This document shows, one piece after another, positions 63,564 to 64,000 of a DNA stretch of 64,000 nucleotides. Under the pieces are notes generated by a model. That model had not been told where the DNA came from and did no database searches. It worked only from the letters and a program-made list of their open reading frames with translations. This DNA is from Rubrobacter tropicus (GTDB taxonomy: Bacteria > Actinomycetota > Rubrobacteria > Rubrobacterales > Rubrobacteraceae), in contig NZ_CP045119.1 in assembly GCF_011492945.1 (NCBI RefSeq), positions 558,001 to 622,000 of the forward strand. Reading direction: 5' to 3'. The stretch's first letter is position 1. The number at the start of each line of letters is the position of its first letter. The position numbers and the translations under genes were made by a program.

Positions 63564-64000
63564 TTGTCTTCGGGGTCGCGGATTATGCCCCAAACGGCCA
63601 ACAAAATCAGCAGTGTTTGGAGTAACCCTGAGTCGCTCGCCGCATCCATCTGTGGTTCGTTGCGGCCGTCTGCTGTTGGAATTTTGAACCAATCCTGGTT
63701 CACACGAGCAGAGAACAGGTTGACGGTGACAATTTGTTCCAGAGGTATCGCAATTTCGAAGTCACGGGCCTTCAGCGTGTAATCTGGATCTCGACTTCGA
63801 CGCCTCTTGATTAGCGCATAAACGCGATTGTAATCCGTCGTCAGTTGAAGACCCATCGTATCTTCAAGCCGATGCCCGCTCAATGAGGGCAGAATCCTGA
63901 AGTCTTCGGTGTTGTGCCTGGGGTCTGGGGTGAAGACGGGCCAGCCAATGTACGCCTTTCGGTTTTCCAGCGTTATAGAAACCAGAAGTTCTTCGTCCAT
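63560..64000 (-). CDS. Unknown protein, possibly cut by the window edge
   Basis: An open frame of at least 146 residues. The terminal ATG at 64000 may or may not be the true start. It is soluble, with a hydrophobic C-terminal segment (L-L-Q-T-L-L-I-L-L-A-V-W-G). Codon use is far less GC-rich than in the rest of the window, suggesting foreign origin. No family recognised. Confidence 0.6.
   Translation of the reverse strand: MDEELLVSITLENRKAYIGWPVFTPDPRHNTEDFRILPSLSGHRLEDTMGLQLTTDYNRVYALIKRRRSRDPDYTLKARDFEIAIPLEQIVTVNLFSARVNQDWFKIPTADGRNEPQMDAASDSGLLQTLLILLAVWGIIRDPEDN

Overview
The window comes from a GC-rich actinobacterium-like genome, most probably Rubrobacter or a close relative. This is inferred from gene families and style, not from a database match. 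Supporting signs are strong G/C bias at third codon positions, frequent GTG and TTG starts, Tat and lipoprotein signals on binding proteins, a CsoR/CopA/CopZ copper module, tandem DUF1206 membrane proteins, and several genes whose -10 box sits 6-7 bases before the start codon (leaderless style). No rRNA, tRNA, CRISPR array, insertion sequence or phage gene was found.

Layout. 1-5.5 kb: tail of a transglutaminase-like membrane protein, an A-type Fe-S carrier, a receiver/Nudix/HD-GYP operon and an ABC exporter. 5.6-13.4 kb: a two-component system, a primary-type sigma factor, a broken small lipoprotein, an HtrA-like protease and envelope lipoproteins. 13.6-18.3 kb: AI-2E-type permease and the copper operon copA-csoR-copZ. 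18.3-31.4 kb: housekeeping and transport genes (CorC-type protein, a frameshifted 2-hydroxyacid dehydrogenase, Nudix, DUF1206 pair, NadE, ABC-2 exporter with an adjacent sensor kinase, aldo/keto reductase). 31.6-35.7 kb: redox block ending in an OsmC-family gene interrupted by an in-frame TGA, followed by a promoter-to-terminator small RNA unit. 35.8-45.2 kb: ABC-2 exporter, a Fur-boxed siderophore-iron uptake operon and ferritin. 45.4-51.2 kb: CstA with its small YbdD partner, a TetR/SDR divergon and another ABC-2 exporter. 51.3-57.6 kb: oxidoreductase, SRPBCC genes, gene remnants, a PCP-reductase-like small protein and CapA. 57.7-64 kb: polar amino-acid ABC transporter, MFS exporter, Asp23-like protein, Mug glycosylase, then a stretch of lower GC at the right edge.

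The main points for a second look are: (1) the OsmC-family gene at 34617-35081, whose TGA lies exactly at the peroxidatic cysteine and is followed at the right distance by a bacterial SECIS-like hairpin, so it is a candidate selenoprotein; (2) a family of composite intergenic elements (a stop-codon-proximal hairpin closed by GCGG/CCGC, followed by TCAGC-type repeats) at about fifteen places; (3) a copA-like G-rich CsoR box inside the Fe-S carrier promoter; (4) two orphan small transcription units with short ORFs and strong terminators (35118-35400 plus strand, 55806-55950 minus strand).

Local circuits: copper sensing (CsoR) appears tied to copper export and perhaps to Fe-S repair. Iron uptake (three binding proteins, two permeases, ATPase, ferric reductase) lies next to iron storage (ferritin). 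A TetR regulator and an SDR enzyme share overlapping divergent promoters with two matching operators.
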